Assembly (NCBI RefSeq): GCF_014698965.1
Contig: NZ_JACXAE010000133.1
Span: forward strand, 1 to 45,251
DNA: 45,251 nt
Source of the DNA: Iningainema tapete BLCC-T55
GTDB lineage: Bacteria; Cyanobacteriota; Cyanobacteriia; Cyanobacteriales; Nostocaceae
Reading direction: 5' to 3'
Positions 14,940 to 23,346 of this stretch are shown piece after piece; position 1 is the first letter of the stretch, and each line of letters opens with the position of its first letter. The translations under genes and the position numbers were made by a program. The notes below the pieces were generated by a model. The model was not told where the DNA came from and did no database searches. It was given only the letters and a program-made list of their open reading frames with translations.

Positions 14940-16652
14940 ATGAGCGATCGCCTATCGGCTCAAGATCGTGTTGATACAGGAGAGGTAGCCAGTGAATTAG
15001 AATGCTTACCTTATGGTGTACATCACTATGAGGAAGGAGTCTGTTTACTAGTGCGGATGGGACCACATCGCATTCTACTTGACTGTGGTTTGGAAAATAT
15101 TTCACCCTTAGTACAAGGATTGAAAAAATCGGCGCGGCAGGGTAACTCCCCCCTTCCTGCCGATTTAGTCATAGTCAGCCACGCCCACCCAGATCATGCC
15201 AGGGGGTTGCTAGAACTCCACAAAGCTTTCCCGTTATTACCCATTTACGCTAGTGAAGTAACAAGTAAGTTACTGCCACTAAATTGGCTAGACCAAAATC
15301 CTGAACAAATTCCACAATTCTGTCAGGCTTTGCCTTTACGCTCACCCGTAGAATTTAAAGATGGTTTAGTGGCAGAAATATTCCCAGCGGGTCATCTACC
15401 TGGGGCTTGTGCAATTCTGCTGACGTACACTACAATCAAGCGCACTTACAAACTACTGTATACGGGTGACTTTTTCTTATCTAACTCTCGTTTAGTAGAA
15501 GGGTTGCGGTTAGACGAATTGAGAGGATTAGAGTTGGATGTGCTGATTATCGAAGGTACTTATGGCACATCTCGTCATCCCCATCGCCGTAACCAAGAAA
15601 ATCAACTAGCGGAAAGAATAAATCGGGCGATCGCCGACCGTTGTTCAGTGCTTATACCTTCTCCTACATTAGGACTGGGTCAAGAACTGTTAATGCTTTT
15701 ACGTAGTCATCACCACTTTACGGGACGTGATTTAGATATCTGGGTCGATGGCGCTGTAGCAATTGGTTGCGATGCTTACTTAGAATTACTACCCCACTTT
15801 CCCCCGTCAGTACAGAACTTTGCCCGCCATCAACCGCTATTTTGGGATGAACGGATACGTCCCCGCGTGCGTCGTTTGCGACCAGAACAACGTGCCAATG
15901 TAGGTAAATCCCCTTGTATTGTTTTGTGTGACTTAACAACCAATTTGGCAGAATATTGCCAAATTGGTACAGGTCCTTGGGTAATTCTTTTACCCGAAAA
16001 AACTAACATACAAAGTAGCATTGACAACTCATCGTCTCAGTACACACGTTCCGACGGAACGTCTCAATCAAGTTCTCGACTTGCTACCATCGAAACTTAT
16101 TTCCTCGCCCAACACAGTGATTGTCCTGGTATCACTCAATTAATTCATAATTTGCGACCGCAGCATGTGGTGTTTGTCCACGGAACACCAGCTTATTTAG
16201 CAGATCTAACTAGTTTAGAGGAGTTGCAAAACCGCTACCATTTGCATTCTCCCGAAGCTGGTACACTGGTAGAATTACTGATTGGGGAGACATTTTTACA
16301 ACCAGCAGCACCAGACACCAATTATGAAGGAGAACTAACAGAACTAGGGACAGTAGTCACAATTACGCTTCCTGATGCAATTACTGGCGATCCGCGTTGG
16401 CGTCAATTTGGCGACACAGGTTTAATAGAAGCTCGTTGGCAAGGAGAAGAACTCGTGTTGCGGGCATTGTCTCAACGAGAACTACTGAACCAAAATAGCG
16501 ATCGCCATCTTTGGTCTGATGTAGACTGCTGCGGTACTTGCCGTCACCAAAGGGGACAACGGTGTTGGAATCCCGCGTCCCCTTTGTATAACTTTAAAGT
16601 GACTTTGGAAGGTTACTGTCCTGCCTTTGAACGTAACAGTGAGGGTCAATAG
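14940..16652 (+). CDS. Beta-CASP-like metallo-beta-lactamase RNA-processing protein with a carboxy-terminal Cys cluster
   Basis: A 570-residue MBL-fold hydrolase from the ATG at 14940, which has a strong 'ggggaggaaagc' ribosome site; an ATG at 14898 is also in frame. The zinc motif 'SHAHPDHARG' lies at ~80-89, and 'PAGHLPGAC' and 'LLYTGDFF' supply further ligands. A beta-CASP-like insert follows, and 'HVVFVHGTPAYLADL' is the late His motif. The pattern fits CPSF73/RNase-J-like nucleases, though the substrate is not known. The end holds five clustered cysteines ('DCCGTCRHQRGQRC' and 'GYCPAF'), a possible zinc or Fe-S site. A 17-base palindrome (16046-16062) sits in a Ser-rich variable loop. 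Confidence 0.82.
   Translation: MSDRLSAQDRVDTGEVASELECLPYGVHHYEEGVCLLVRMGPHRILLDCGLENISPLVQGLKKSARQGNSPLPADLVIVSHAHPDHARGLLELHKAFPLLPIYASEVTSKLLPLNWLDQNPEQIPQFCQALPLRSPVEFKDGLVAEIFPAGHLPGACAILLTYTTIKRTYKLLYTGDFFLSNSRLVEGLRLDELRGLELDVLIIEGTYGTSRHPHRRNQENQLAERINRAIADRCSVLIPSPTLGLGQELLMLLRSHHHFTGRDLDIWVDGAVAIGCDAYLELLPHFPPSVQNFARHQPLFWDERIRPRVRRLRPEQRANVGKSPCIVLCDLTTNLAEYCQIGTGPWVILLPEKTNIQSSIDNSSSQYTRSDGTSQSSSRLATIETYFLAQHSDCPGITQLIHNLRPQHVVFVHGTPAYLADLTSLEELQNRYHLHSPEAGTLVELLIGETFLQPAAPDTNYEGELTELGTVVTITLPDAITGDPRWRQFGDTGLIEARWQGEELVLRALSQRELLNQNSDRHLWSDVDCCGTCRHQRGQRCWNPASPLYNFKVTLEGYCPAFERNSEGQ
16046..16062. repeat. Short palindrome in the beta-CASP-like gene
   Basis: acgttccg / cggaacgt around one base, followed by 'ctc'. 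It encodes part of a Ser/Thr-rich stretch ('QYTRSDGTSQSSS') in a loop between conserved blocks. The flanking 'cgtctc' recalls the gagacg...cgtctc family in chlD. Confidence 0.55.
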
Positions 16653-16721
16653 TTAATTGCTAACTGCTAAATGCTAATGGTTAATAGTACAATTAGCCAT
16701 TAGCCAGTCTTCCATTAACAT

Positions 16722-17033
16722 TTACTCTGGATTAGAGTCGGTAAAACGATTGCGGATACGTTCAGCTTCAGGACAATCTTCTGTGAGTAGTGGTTCTATG
16801 TTACCGCGTGGCACTGAGGCTAATTTTTGGGTTACAGCGCCAACACTTTCTAGACGAACCATTTCCTCCCAAGAACATATTTCATCTTCTTCTTCTGTTT
16901 CATATCGTAGAGTGACTAAATCTCCCTCTATATCGATAATGCGGGCGCGCTCAATCCAGCGTTGCTGGTCCCGCAAGAAAACGCATACCTCCCGCCCGTC
17001 ACAACACAGTTGATAAAGCTTGCGGTGTAGCAT
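16722..17033 (-). CDS. Small conserved cyanobacterial protein (DUF6679-like)
   Basis: A 103-residue soluble protein, 'MLHRKLYQLCCDGREVCVFL...', with an SH3-like start ('FLRDQQRWIERARIIDIEGDLVTLRYETEEEDEI' region, alternating strands) and a charged tail. I believe it corresponds to a cyanobacteria-only family (DUF6679), but the number is from memory. It has no catalytic motif. It converges on the beta-CASP-like gene across a repeat-rich 70-base gap. Confidence 0.65.
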   Translation of the reverse strand: MLHRKLYQLCCDGREVCVFLRDQQRWIERARIIDIEGDLVTLRYETEEEDEICSWEEMVRLESVGAVTQKLASVPRGNIEPLLTEDCPEAERIRNRFTDSNPE

Positions 17034-17551
17034 CTACTACTTCTGCCTTCCTAAACGTTATTAAATCTGTCAAATTGCTGGGATTTCCCCAACTGTAGCT
17101 TTTCCTTAAAGTTCAGAGAACCTTAAAAATAGCCTATAACCCAAGCCAATCACTTGTGAGTGATTGTAAATTTGGTCTAAATTTTGGGTTATTAAGTTTC
17201 TGGTACACCAGTTTACTCAATAGAAGTCTAGGTCATTCAAAAAATGTTTACTTCATAGAAGTCACATAATTCGGAAGTTGTCCTGACCAGGTTTAGAGTA
17301 GCTGGTGAGTCATTACTACCATTATGTAATAAAAGATACTCCAAAACAAGCGATATTTGCGGTTGTTTTATTTGCCTAGTTGTAATCATTGGCATTGCTA
17401 GGAAGTTTGGAGATTTTGCTTTACTTTTACCCCTATGTACTTGATCTTAGCTTATTCTCTGGCTGACCTTCATGTTTTAAACAACAACCTCAAAAGTTTT
17501 GTGTTGATTTTTAGGTAGCGCCTTGTTCGCGTTACTTTAATTTTGGGAATA
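17034..17551. other. Non-coding stretch of about 520 bases
   Basis: I see no convincing gene here. It contains a small hairpin around 17146-17163 (aatcact / agtgatt) without a T-run, and AT-rich sequence with scattered -10-like boxes. It probably holds the promoter of the minus-strand gene at 16722-17033. A small RNA cannot be excluded. Confidence 0.5.
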
Positions 17552-17830
17552 TCAGCTTTTTTTGTACGCAATGGGGAGTTCCATCATCCGAGTTGATGAT
17601 GCTTCTCTTTTAATTAGACCGGCACTAACTGCATCGTGTAGCGCTGCAAGTGCTGCCAAATCCTCTGAGTGATAGCTCTTTGCTGCCAGCACTTGGTTGA
17701 GAAGACCTTCCGATTCAACACTAAGACACCCGGTTTGGAAAGCAGATTCAATAAGAGCGCGAATCATTGTGAAGTAAGCAGCGTAGTTGAGCATAATGAT
17801 GTCTCTACTTTGGAACAAAATTACTTTCAT
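17552..17830 (-). CDS. Unrecognised small cyanobacterial protein
   Basis: Up to 92 residues; the ATG at 17794 ('MLNYAAYFTMIRALIESAFQ') is the more likely start, giving about 80 residues. Its 'GCLSVESEGLLNQVLAAKSYHSEDLAALAALHDAV' region looks like a conserved helical family I have seen in filamentous cyanobacteria without known function. It has no membrane segment or catalytic motif and is flanked by long AT-rich gaps, so it is probably monocistronic. Confidence 0.6.
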   Translation of the reverse strand: MKVILFQSRDIIMLNYAAYFTMIRALIESAFQTGCLSVESEGLLNQVLAAKSYHSEDLAALAALHDAVSAGLIKREASSTRMMELPIAYKKS

Positions 17831-18075
17831 TTAATTGATGTAAGTCAACATGTGTTAGTGATTTTAATTAAACAATATGTGTGATTAAAATCACATACAA
17901 TTTCTCCTCTATCTACTTTATCTGCTACCAATACCACTCCTAAAATTGTACAGTAGGGATATGATATTTCCAAGTACGAGTTTTTTTTGAGATTTAATGT
18001 ATTTTTATATACTTTTTACCTATTTGTTTATCAAGATTATAGCAGTAAATTATACATTATCAATAGTTTTTCCAC

Positions 18076-18882
18076 TTAGATAGTAAAAAACTGACGAAAA
18101 TCTTCATCCTTTTGACTTAAATTTACCCACGTTAAGTTCAAAGACCTAAATTTTTGCACCAAGCGTTCACAAGCGGGACGTTCGGTGGCATAATGTCCAG
18201 CATCAATCAAAACTAGCTGTTGATCTCGGCTTTCTTGAAATTGATGGAATTTACAGTCAGAAGTCAGATAAGCATCTACCTCACCAGTTTTAACTACTGC
18301 CGAGATAAAACTAGCTCCCGAACCACCTAAAACAGCAACTCTAGAAATTCGTTGCTGTAAATTGGCTGTGGGTGAAAAAATTAAATTCGGTGGAGCAAGT
18401 TTGGTTTGAATTACCGCGAGAAAATTCTGTAATGTCAAGGGTGAAAGGTTCCCAACACGTCCATATCCCAATCCTGATTGAGTTGGTACGATGGGAGTCA
18501 CATCTGTCAATTGTAAAATTTGTGCTAAAACATCAGCCGTACCATCCTGAACTTGGTCAAAGTTGGTATGAGCCGTGTAGATACCAATATTGTGGGTAAA
18601 AGCTAATCGCGCCATTTCGGCGATCGCCTCACCACTACATAATGATTTGAGTGGATGAAAAATCAGGGGATGGTGTGCAAATATCAAGTTAACAGAAGTA
18701 CCAGCATTTTGCAGTGCAATTGCTTCATGCATTACAGCTAATGTAGGCGTCAGACAAACCAGCACTCGCGCATCTTGCTGCAAAACCCCAGGCTCAATTT
18801 GCCAACCACAATTATCCCAGCTTTCTTGCCAAGAGGGATTTGCCCATGCTTCAAACCAGGCAATTAAATCAGCAATTTTCAT
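18076..18882 (-). CDS. NIF3-like dinuclear metal-centre protein (DUF34)
   Basis: A 268-residue member of the NIF3/YbgI/YqfO family, which forms hexameric toroids with a two-metal centre. The landmarks are all present: 'SWDNCGWQIEPG' near the start, 'LIFAHHPLIFHPLKSL' (metal-binding His pair), 'TAHTNFDQVQDG', 'VAVLGGSGASFI', 'DAYLTSDCKFHQ' and 'LIDAGHYATERP'. Proposed roles include GTP cyclohydrolase-like chemistry and damaged-metabolite repair, but none is settled. It is followed on the same strand (upstream) by the 258-residue gene with a 3-base gap. Confidence 0.92.
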   Translation of the reverse strand: MKIADLIAWFEAWANPSWQESWDNCGWQIEPGVLQQDARVLVCLTPTLAVMHEAIALQNAGTSVNLIFAHHPLIFHPLKSLCSGEAIAEMARLAFTHNIGIYTAHTNFDQVQDGTADVLAQILQLTDVTPIVPTQSGLGYGRVGNLSPLTLQNFLAVIQTKLAPPNLIFSPTANLQQRISRVAVLGGSGASFISAVVKTGEVDAYLTSDCKFHQFQESRDQQLVLIDAGHYATERPACERLVQKFRSLNLTWVNLSQKDEDFRQFFTI

Positions 18883-18885
18883 ATG

Positions 18886-19662
18886 TTAATTTGTTCTGGG
18901 AATATTTAGTTTCAATGATAACTGTTCGCGCATTTGATGGAAAGGTTTATTCCATACAGGGCAAGCATTCCAACTCCATGTGGCGACAGGAATTAGTTGC
19001 TTTTGAGCTAAATATAATAATAGACGACGTTCATCTTCCGGTTCGCGAGAAAAACAGAAGGGATTACGATAAAGCTTTCCCGCAAGTCTATGGTACTTGG
19101 CATCGTCAACTTTAATTAATTGTGTAATCTCTTGACCTCTTGTAAGTAAACAATCTAAAAAAGTCAAGCTAAAAGGTTCGTCAATATTACAATGGGATTC
19201 CTTTTGTACCCATTTTGCCCAATCAAACCCGTAAATAAAGTCATGGGTGTAGCGAAAACGGATTTCTGAGTGCTTACCGAACATGGACATTAGCGACACT
19301 ATCTTATCACCAAAAGATTCTAAAAACGCCTCTGCTTTATCTTCTTGTGCCAAAGCTTGTTTAAGCATACTACTGACGATAAAATCAAAATCCCAGAAGA
19401 TATTGTCAGGAAAGTTTTGCAATAGAGCATACAGTACACGCTCCAAGGTATCTCTGAGGGATTTTACTAGTTCATAATCGCAAGTTGTTTGCATCACAAA
19501 ATTACCCAATTCGACAAAGCTAGTAGTTAAAGATGATTGGGGATTCAGTGACAAACGATTGACAGATTGCTGAGCAAGAATGTCGTCAAGAAGTTGGAAA
19601 GAACGATTTTGTGTCACCGGGTGTGGGTTGTGTAAACTATTAAGAACCAGAAATATGGACAA
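18886..19662 (-). CDS. Unrecognised conserved protein, 258 residues
   Basis: I do not recognise the family. It is a soluble, largely helical protein with Trp/Phe-rich patches ('FIYGFDWAKWVQKE', 'VATWSWNACPVW') and a helical middle. The 5' end overlaps the 3' end of the YjbQ gene by 23 bases and the 3' end lies three bases from the NIF3-like start, so it is the middle gene of a tight minus-strand operon. The coupling with YjbQ and NIF3 (both loosely linked to metabolite repair) is suggestive only. Confidence 0.65.
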   Translation of the reverse strand: MSIFLVLNSLHNPHPVTQNRSFQLLDDILAQQSVNRLSLNPQSSLTTSFVELGNFVMQTTCDYELVKSLRDTLERVLYALLQNFPDNIFWDFDFIVSSMLKQALAQEDKAEAFLESFGDKIVSLMSMFGKHSEIRFRYTHDFIYGFDWAKWVQKESHCNIDEPFSLTFLDCLLTRGQEITQLIKVDDAKYHRLAGKLYRNPFCFSREPEDERRLLLYLAQKQLIPVATWSWNACPVWNKPFHQMREQLSLKLNIPRTN

Positions 19663-20074
19663 CTAATTCTCTTATATGGCTTCGTTGTCTGTGTTCCCAG
19701 ATGTAAATTCCCTGCCAAGTTCCCAGTACTAAGTTACCTTGATTGATAGGGATGTTTTCTGTGGTGTGAGTCAAGGCTGTGCGGATATGGGCTGGCATAT
19801 CATCGGGACCTTCGGCATCATGGATATATTGGGCTGATTCTGGCACTAATTTTGCCATGAAGTTGGCTAAGTCTCTGAGTACATCTGGATCGGCGTTTTC
19901 TTGAATCAGTAAACTAGCTGATGTGTGGCGTAAGAATAGGGTACATAGTCCTGTTTCGATACCTGTTTCTGCGACTATGGCTTCTATCTTTGGGGTGATA
20001 TTTTGTAAGGATTTGCCTGTTGTGGGGATTTTTAGTAGTCTTTGGTGGTGAGTCATAGGTTGCTTTGTGCGCAC
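19640..20074 (-). CDS. YjbQ / UPF0047 family protein
   Basis: A small barrel protein; from the GTG at 20074 it has 144 residues, and the ATG at 20056 ('MTHHQRLLKIPT') is the more usual start. It carries the family signature 'CTLFLRHTSASLLIQENADPDV', 'HDAEGPDDMPAHIRTAL' and 'LGTWQGIYIWEHRQRSHIREL'. Escherichia coli YjbQ has weak thiamin-phosphate synthase activity, but the physiological role is unsettled. The GTG follows the stop of the 65-residue gene without a gap; downstream it overlaps the 258-residue gene. Confidence 0.92.
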   Translation of the reverse strand: MRTKQPMTHHQRLLKIPTTGKSLQNITPKIEAIVAETGIETGLCTLFLRHTSASLLIQENADPDVLRDLANFMAKLVPESAQYIHDAEGPDDMPAHIRTALTHTTENIPINQGNLVLGTWQGIYIWEHRQRSHIRELVVHISGS

Positions 20075-20272
20075 TTAATCACAAGTGTCTGTTTCATTTT
20101 CTATTTCAGATTTTCTCTGAGCTTCTAGCCAAGGAGAATCGTAGTGATTCCAGGGAAAGATGGGTGTATTGGGTAGTTTGTCTGTCAAAACGGTGATGTT
20201 AGCAAGGTTTGGCTCTGGTAAGATGCGTACACGCTTAGTAGGTGTTTTATTGTCATCGTGATGAGAATTCAT
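20075..20272 (-). CDS. Unrecognised 65-residue protein with a decayed tandem copy upstream
   Basis: A small, proline-rich, polar protein beginning 'MNSHHDDNKTPTKRVRIL' and continuing 'PEPNLANITVLTDKLP...FPWNHYDSPWLEAQRK'. I do not recognise it. Its reality is supported by a homologous, stop-interrupted copy just upstream (20300-20378) that shares the start, the 'RVR' and the 'P-LANIT' block, and by its position flush against the YjbQ start. Confidence 0.55.
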   Translation of the reverse strand: MNSHHDDNKTPTKRVRILPEPNLANITVLTDKLPNTPIFPWNHYDSPWLEAQRKSEIENETDTCD

Positions 20273-20299
20273 AGTTTTTGCAAATGAATGTATTGGCAG

Positions 20300-20378
20300 T
20301 TATGTTAGCTAGATCTGGCTTGGTTAGGCGCACGCGCTAACCCTGGGGTTTCTTGTCGTCACCTTGATGAGAATTCAT
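20300..20378 (-). pseudogene. Decayed tandem copy of the 65-residue gene
   Basis: The ATG at 20378 opens 'MNSHQGDDKKPQG' and hits TAG at 20337-20339. The same frame continues after the stop as 'RVRLTKPDLANIT', matching the intact neighbour ('RVRILPEPNLANIT'), then diverges. The 'gatgagaattcatagttttt' stretch is repeated at 20261 and 20365. The ATG overlaps the TGA of the upstream 164-residue gene (ATGA), so the 13-codon remnant may still be translated. Confidence 0.7.
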
Positions 20379-20869
20379 AGTTTTTGTAGTTGTGGTAGAA
20401 AATTAATTCCCGCAAAATGTAACAAAGCTACAAAAGCAATTCCCCATGTGACATAAGCCGCATACAATAATAATTGGGAGATTTCATCTAATCGTTGTTT
20501 ATTTGTATTATAGGTTATTGATAAGTCAGATAACGTCTGTAACTGGTATTGTATAGGTTGCATTCTCAAATAAACGTCCAGTTGGTCGTCTTTGAGATTA
20601 GGACTGACAGCTAACTGACGTGGCAGAAAAGCGTTGATCAGTAAAGTAAAGTTCAACAAAAATAACAATATTTCTGCTACGCTGAATAAGCTGAAGACGG
20701 GAAGCAGCTTGGAAATGGTCAGAACTGTTAGTAGTGCGCTGTTGGTCACAAATAGAATGTTTAGTTGAGTCAGTAAAATTTGCCGTTCATCTTTTTGCTT
20801 TTCTAAAAGTCGGCGTACATCTTGACCTGCTAGTTGCAAGGTTTCTATGTCTACTGTAGGGGATTCCAC
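20375..20869 (-). CDS. Unrecognised membrane protein, three predicted helices
   Basis: A 164-residue protein with a charged amino-terminal coiled region ('LAGQDVRRLLEKQKDERQIL'), two closely spaced hydrophobic helices (about 38-60 and 64-82), a polar helical middle and a third hydrophobic helix (about 133-155). I do not recognise the family. It lies 17 bases downstream of the glycosyltransferase gene and just upstream of the small-gene cluster leading to yjbQ; all are on the minus strand and probably cotranscribed. Confidence 0.6.
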   Translation of the reverse strand: MESPTVDIETLQLAGQDVRRLLEKQKDERQILLTQLNILFVTNSALLTVLTISKLLPVFSLFSVAEILLFLLNFTLLINAFLPRQLAVSPNLKDDQLDVYLRMQPIQYQLQTLSDLSITYNTNKQRLDEISQLLLYAAYVTWGIAFVALLHFAGINFLPQLQKL

Positions 20870-20886
20870 TCTTGTTTTAGGTAAAT

Positions 20887-21966
20887 TTAATTATTATTAA
20901 GATACTCGATAACGGCGTGGGCTATGGTTTCATTACCATCCTTGGCAATGGGTTGCACTCGCTTTGGTAACTGCGGCGGCTGCTGGAGAAAATCCCATGT
21001 GCCGTGAAAAAATTCTTCTGAGGTGAGAATTTGATGGTGGTTGTAGTTGGTTATACCTTCTAAGAGATATGCTGCTTCGGCAAAGTCGTCACGAGTCATG
21101 GTAACAATTGGTAATCCGAGTCGTGTGGCTTCGGCAAATGTACCAAAACCTGGTTTAGAAATAACTCGTTCACAAACAGGCATAATATCTACAGGACGAT
21201 ATTTCAAATCTGTGATTTTGAGTAAGTTGGGTAAATCAGGAGCAGATTTGTCAAAGGTGATGAATTGCCAATTTGAATATTTTTCTAGGTTATGGTAAGG
21301 GATTTGCTGTAACCCTAAGCCGCCAAAGGTAAGTAATATGGTGTTTTCTACTGGGGTGGTTATTCCCCATGTGGTACGTATTTCTTCTACTGTGTAACGC
21401 GGTGAACCACCAGTTAAGCCTACATCTGTGATATTTTTGAAGGCACTCATTGGTTCGTGGAAAGGAAGACGAAATAAGCGATCGCACTGGGAATAATAAT
21501 CACTAATCCAATCAGCTATTTCTGTAAAACCTTCCCAATCTCGATAAATAAAATCCCAACCAAAATTACTCATCATCCAACAGGGGAGTTTAGATGCAAT
21601 AGCGATCGCACAAGCAAGAAAGGGAATATCTGCCAAAATTAGATTGACGCGGTTTTGACGAATAAAGTTAACTTCAGATGCGATGAGAGAATTCTGATTT
21701 TTCTTAATCTCTAGCAGTTTCTCTAAGGTAGCCGCTTTATCCATTGTTAAGCTATCTGATTGCACTACGCCTAAATCAAATGCGCGAGGGCGATGAATGA
21801 AGTCGCCTTCTATATAACATTCCAGTAACCACCGTGGTGCTGTAGTTGCCATAATGAGCAGTACTTCTGGAAATAACTTTTGTATTGTGGCAGCTACAGA
21901 TGCTGTACGTGTAGCATGTCCGAATCCGTGGTTGGTAATTGCTATGTATAAAATTGGGCGGGGCAT
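20887..21966 (-). CDS. GT-B glycosyltransferase-like protein
   Basis: A 359-residue protein with a GT-B fold pattern: an amino-terminal glycine-rich loop 'AITNHGFGHATRTASVAATI', a central 'NTILLTFGGLGLQ', and a carboxy-terminal 'VISKPGFGTFAEATRLGLPIV', which is the donor-nucleotide-binding signature of MurG/UGT-like enzymes. It resembles the glycosyltransferase-like module seen at the start of L-arabinokinases. The sugar donor and acceptor are unknown. An array of 'gtcaggag' repeats lies directly upstream of its start. Confidence 0.78.
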   Translation of the reverse strand: MPRPILYIAITNHGFGHATRTASVAATIQKLFPEVLLIMATTAPRWLLECYIEGDFIHRPRAFDLGVVQSDSLTMDKAATLEKLLEIKKNQNSLIASEVNFIRQNRVNLILADIPFLACAIAIASKLPCWMMSNFGWDFIYRDWEGFTEIADWISDYYSQCDRLFRLPFHEPMSAFKNITDVGLTGGSPRYTVEEIRTTWGITTPVENTILLTFGGLGLQQIPYHNLEKYSNWQFITFDKSAPDLPNLLKITDLKYRPVDIMPVCERVISKPGFGTFAEATRLGLPIVTMTRDDFAEAAYLLEGITNYNHHQILTSEEFFHGTWDFLQQPPQLPKRVQPIAKDGNETIAHAVIEYLNNN

Positions 21967-22007
<41 letters not shown>

Positions 22008-22049
22008 GTAGAAATGACGATTAATTCAGAATTCTTAACCATTAATGAT

Positions 22050-23204
22050 TTAGCAGAATCTCTCGATTGTTTCAACTAGATGATCGATTTCTGATTGTAA
22101 TGTAAAATAATGAACACAGGTACGTACACAGTCTGGGTAAGCGATCGTCCGGGTTAATAGCCCCAATGATTCTAAATGCGCTACTAATTGACTGCTGGTT
22201 TTTTCCTGGTTAGTGATTTCAAAGGAGACTAAGCCGCTTTCTGGTGGAGAAGTCTTTAAACATCTGATACTCGATAGTTCTGATAGCCGTTGCCAAAGAT
22301 ACTGACTAGTATGGCAAATTTGCTGAAAACGTTCTTCTGCGGTTCCCCATTCTTCATGAGTAGAAATTGCCGTTTTTAACCCACAGTATAAAGGGTAATT
22401 TGATGTTGCTACTTCATAACGTTTTCCATCTGGATACCAATCTACTGGTTTACCTGTTGAATCGCTAATTACGCCACGCCAACCAATAAATGTAGGTTTG
22501 AGGCTTTCTCTTGCTTCTGGTTTTACGTATAAACCTCCTACACCACCAGGACCACATAACCATTTGTGACCGGTGAAGGCGTAAAAGTCAACTCCTAAGG
22601 TGGTTAAGTTCAATGGTAGTAAGCCGACTGATTGGGCGGCATCTATCAGCAATTTTGTCTGATTTTGAATGCATATAGTAGCAATTTTGTCAAGAGGTAA
22701 AACTTGACCTGTATTCCAAAGAATATGACTTAACACCACTAGACGAGTATTGGGGCGCAGGTACTGAGCAATAATTTCAGTGGGATCTCCCTCGTTGAGA
22801 GTTGCCATTAAAGGAATTGTCGTCACTTCAACACCAAATCGACGGGCAATTTCCAGTGCGATCGCCATAATACCCGGATGTTCGCAATCAGATAATAGTA
22901 GGCGATCTCCACTCTTCCAATCAATCCCCCACATGGCGATGTTACAACCAACTGTGACATCTTCGGTAATAGTGATTGTTTCTTTTGATACATTTAATAA
23001 AGCAGCAATTGCTACTCGTAGATCTTGCACCTGTTCTCTAATCCAATTATTCACAGCAGTGCCAAAAGGACCAATTTGCTGAATATATGCTTGAGCTTGG
23101 TTGATAGCTTCCATCGCCGCTAGGGGCATCGGTCCTTGCCCACCGTAGTTAAAATAAGTCTTATTGGTTAAAGCTGGAAATTTCTCTCGATGGTGATGCA
23201 GCAT
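22050..23204 (-). CDS. Class V aminotransferase (cysteine desulfurase / isopenicillin-N-epimerase-like)
   Basis: A 384-residue PLP enzyme. The internal aldimine lysine is Lys214 in 'FTGHKWLCGPGGVGGLYV', and 'LLIDAAQSVG' holds the PLP-ring Asp. The start 'FPALTNKTYFNYGGQGPMP' and the general layout match the SufS/CsdA-like and isopenicillin-N-epimerase-like branch. Cyanobacteria carry several such genes; the usual active-site Cys loop of SufS-type desulfurases is not obvious, so sulfur mobilisation is not certain. It is transcribed away from the nuclease gene at 23347. Confidence 0.85.
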   Translation of the reverse strand: MLHHHREKFPALTNKTYFNYGGQGPMPLAAMEAINQAQAYIQQIGPFGTAVNNWIREQVQDLRVAIAALLNVSKETITITEDVTVGCNIAMWGIDWKSGDRLLLSDCEHPGIMAIALEIARRFGVEVTTIPLMATLNEGDPTEIIAQYLRPNTRLVVLSHILWNTGQVLPLDKIATICIQNQTKLLIDAAQSVGLLPLNLTTLGVDFYAFTGHKWLCGPGGVGGLYVKPEARESLKPTFIGWRGVISDSTGKPVDWYPDGKRYEVATSNYPLYCGLKTAISTHEEWGTAEERFQQICHTSQYLWQRLSELSSIRCLKTSPPESGLVSFEITNQEKTSSQLVAHLESLGLLTRTIAYPDCVRTCVHYFTLQSEIDHLVETIERFC

Positions 23205-23346
23205 AATGAGGAGTGGGGGAGTTTACTCGTTTTGATATTTTCTTCTTATTCACTCATCTTGCCTTCATTGGCTGTGATTTAGCTAACAATAAGTTTTGTT
23301 AACTGGAACACTGCCATTATGTGCTAATTATTGTTAGCCTAGAAGA

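Noticed and set aside
17034-17551. Possible small RNA or tRNA in the long gap
   Set aside because: No cloverleaf or TPsiC-like motif was found and no hairpin with a T-run is present.
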